DNA of 14,418 nt from CAYVSY01 sp964454255. GTDB taxonomy: Bacteria; Bacillota_I; Bacilli_A; RF39; UBA660. Position 1 is the stretch's first letter. The number at the start of each line of letters is the position of its first letter. A model generated the notes under the pieces. It had not been told where the DNA came from. It worked only from the letters and a program-made list of their open reading frames with translations, and did no database searches. The stretch spans positions 1-14,418 of the forward strand of contig CAYVSY010000025.1 of NCBI GenBank assembly GCA_964454255.1, read 5' to 3'. Position numbers and translations under genes: made by a program. Positions 13,895 through 14,418 of this stretch are shown piece by piece.

Positions 13895-14418
13895 TTAGTT
13901 ATTTAGAGGCTCACTCACGTTCGCCAGAAGCACACCCCGAACCCCGACATTCGAGTAAGCGAAGCCGTAGTAGCTGATGAAGGCAAACGCACCGGCACTA
14001 GAACCATCGCCATAGTAGCCACCGCGAAAGAACCAAGGGAGACTGGCGCCAACAAAGCTAGCGTCATCACTATTCCATGAACGTGTTTCACCGGTTGCGT
14101 CTCCTAAATGACTTCTATTATAAGCTGTTTGACCATTATATGTTGTTCCATATGCATATAAATCATAATACTTTTTAGCTGGAAATGCTGTTCCTGTATA
14201 TTGGGTGAAACTTCCACTTGCATATACTTTTCCTGTGAAGCCTGAATTGTATGCTGTTGTATATCCTGACATTGGGGTATTTGTGCCTGTATTATCTTGT
14301 TGAACACCCATCATGTATTCAAATGCACCACCACTCATGTCATATATTCCTGTTATGTTTCCTGTTGTGGATTGAAGAATATTGGTTTTATAGGCTCCAT
14401 CTCCTGTTAAATAACTTG
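13895..14418 (-). CDS. Surface-type protein with C-type-lectin/FGE-like C-terminal domain; candidate DGR target (5' end outside window)
   Basis: This is the last 173 residues of a longer protein. The frame is open to the window edge and reads GNITGIYDMSGGAFEYMMG across the ATG at 14338, so that Met is internal and not a start. It resembles repeated surface or pilin-like proteins of gut Bacillota that share STTGN-x-GIYDMSGGA-x-EY (from memory). The visible part is Gly/Ser/Thr/Tyr-rich. It ends in LPWFFRGGYYGDG (100-112 counted from that Met), SAGAFAF (114-120) and VGVRGVLL (131-138), the pattern of C-type-lectin/formylglycine-enzyme-like folds used as DGR variable proteins. Non-conserved residues use NNY codons (Tyr, Phe, Ser, Gly, Ile, Asp). 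The last 200 bases are about 54% G+C, against roughly a quarter in the window. Ligand unknown. Confidence 0.85.
   Translation of the reverse strand, partial: SYLTGDGAYKTNILQSTTGNITGIYDMSGGAFEYMMGVQQDNTGTNTPMSGYTTAYNSGFTGKVYASGSFTQYTGTAFPAKKYYDLYAYGTTYNGQTAYNRSHLGDATGETRSWNSDDASFVGASLPWFFRGGYYGDGSSAGAFAFISYYGFAYSNVGVRGVLLANVSEPLNN
13898..14035 (-). repeat. Putative DGR variable region (VR)
   Basis: This segment runs from the Trp of LPWFFRGG to the last sense codon. Outside the conserved frame (RGG, SAGAF, VGVR), codons such as TAC, TAT, GGC, GAT, TTC, ATC, AGC and GCT all end in C or T, and each differs from AAY only at its first two positions. That is what adenine-specific mutagenic homing from AAC/AAT codons in a template repeat would leave. 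No template repeat or reverse transcriptase lies in the window, so assignment rests on this codon pattern and the protein fold. Confidence 0.55.

Noticed and set aside
14104..14307. 67-codon minus-strand frame within the partial surface gene
   Set aside because: It is a different frame of the same strand. The frame ending at 13895 continues to the window edge with recognisable family motifs, so this one is a shadow.
14336..14338. ATG as the start of the surface protein
   Set aside because: The frame continues upstream to 14418 with in-family sequence (GNITGIYDM), and no ribosome site precedes this ATG. The Met is internal.

Overview
The window is about three-quarters A+T, apart from one GC-rich stretch near its right end. 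It uses the standard code: Trp is TGG, and TGA ends real genes. It encodes a Bacillota-specific set: the helicase-loading proteins DnaB and DnaI, a YugI/CvfD-type S1 protein, a YutH/CotS-like protein and DnaE. This points to a small-genome, AT-rich gut-type Bacilli lineage (RF39-like or a related Mollicutes neighbour). That placement is inference from gene content and composition, not from a marker search.

Layout, left to right. 1-224: a minus-strand tRNA cluster transcribed Val-Thr-Tyr; Tyr is cut by the window edge. A strong promoter sits at 255-284, and a leader hairpin covers the 5' end of tRNA-Val. 326-685: yugI/cvfD (minus). 785-1006: a one-domain Nfu Fe-S protein (plus), ending inside its own terminator and overlapping the next convergent gene. 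993-1922 and 1979-4762: a degenerate kinase-fold YutH/CotS-like gene and a P2A-type Ca2+ ATPase (both minus), separated by a terminator. 4867-7438: a plus-strand operon of an RlmI-like SAM methyltransferase, an RluA-family pseudouridine synthase and two unrecognised genes. 7443-12885: a minus-strand replication operon dnaB-dnaI-(small tail-anchored protein)-dnaE. 12928-13620: a CPBP intramembrane protease. 13762-13885: a strong terminator and a second hairpin. 13895 to the right edge: the 3' part of a surface-type gene.

How the genes work together. In Bacillota, DnaB and DnaI load the replicative helicase and DnaE extends primers, so the minus-strand operon joins primosome assembly to a polymerase. 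An unrecognised membrane-anchored protein lies between them. The plus-strand operon pairs two RNA-modification enzymes. The left third holds translation, Fe-S and ion-homeostasis housekeeping genes.

The most unusual part is the right end. The last ~45 codons of the partial gene encode a C-type-lectin/FGE-like tail. Its non-conserved residues nearly all use NNY codons reachable from AAY, the signature of a diversity-generating retroelement (DGR) variable region. This segment is about 54% G+C (108 of 200 bases, 13901-14100) and is followed by a hairpin and a terminator. No reverse transcriptase or template repeat lies inside the window, so the DGR reading is a testable inference.

A second genome-style feature is that -10 boxes sit only 14-21 nt upstream of seven start codons, implying very short mRNA leaders.
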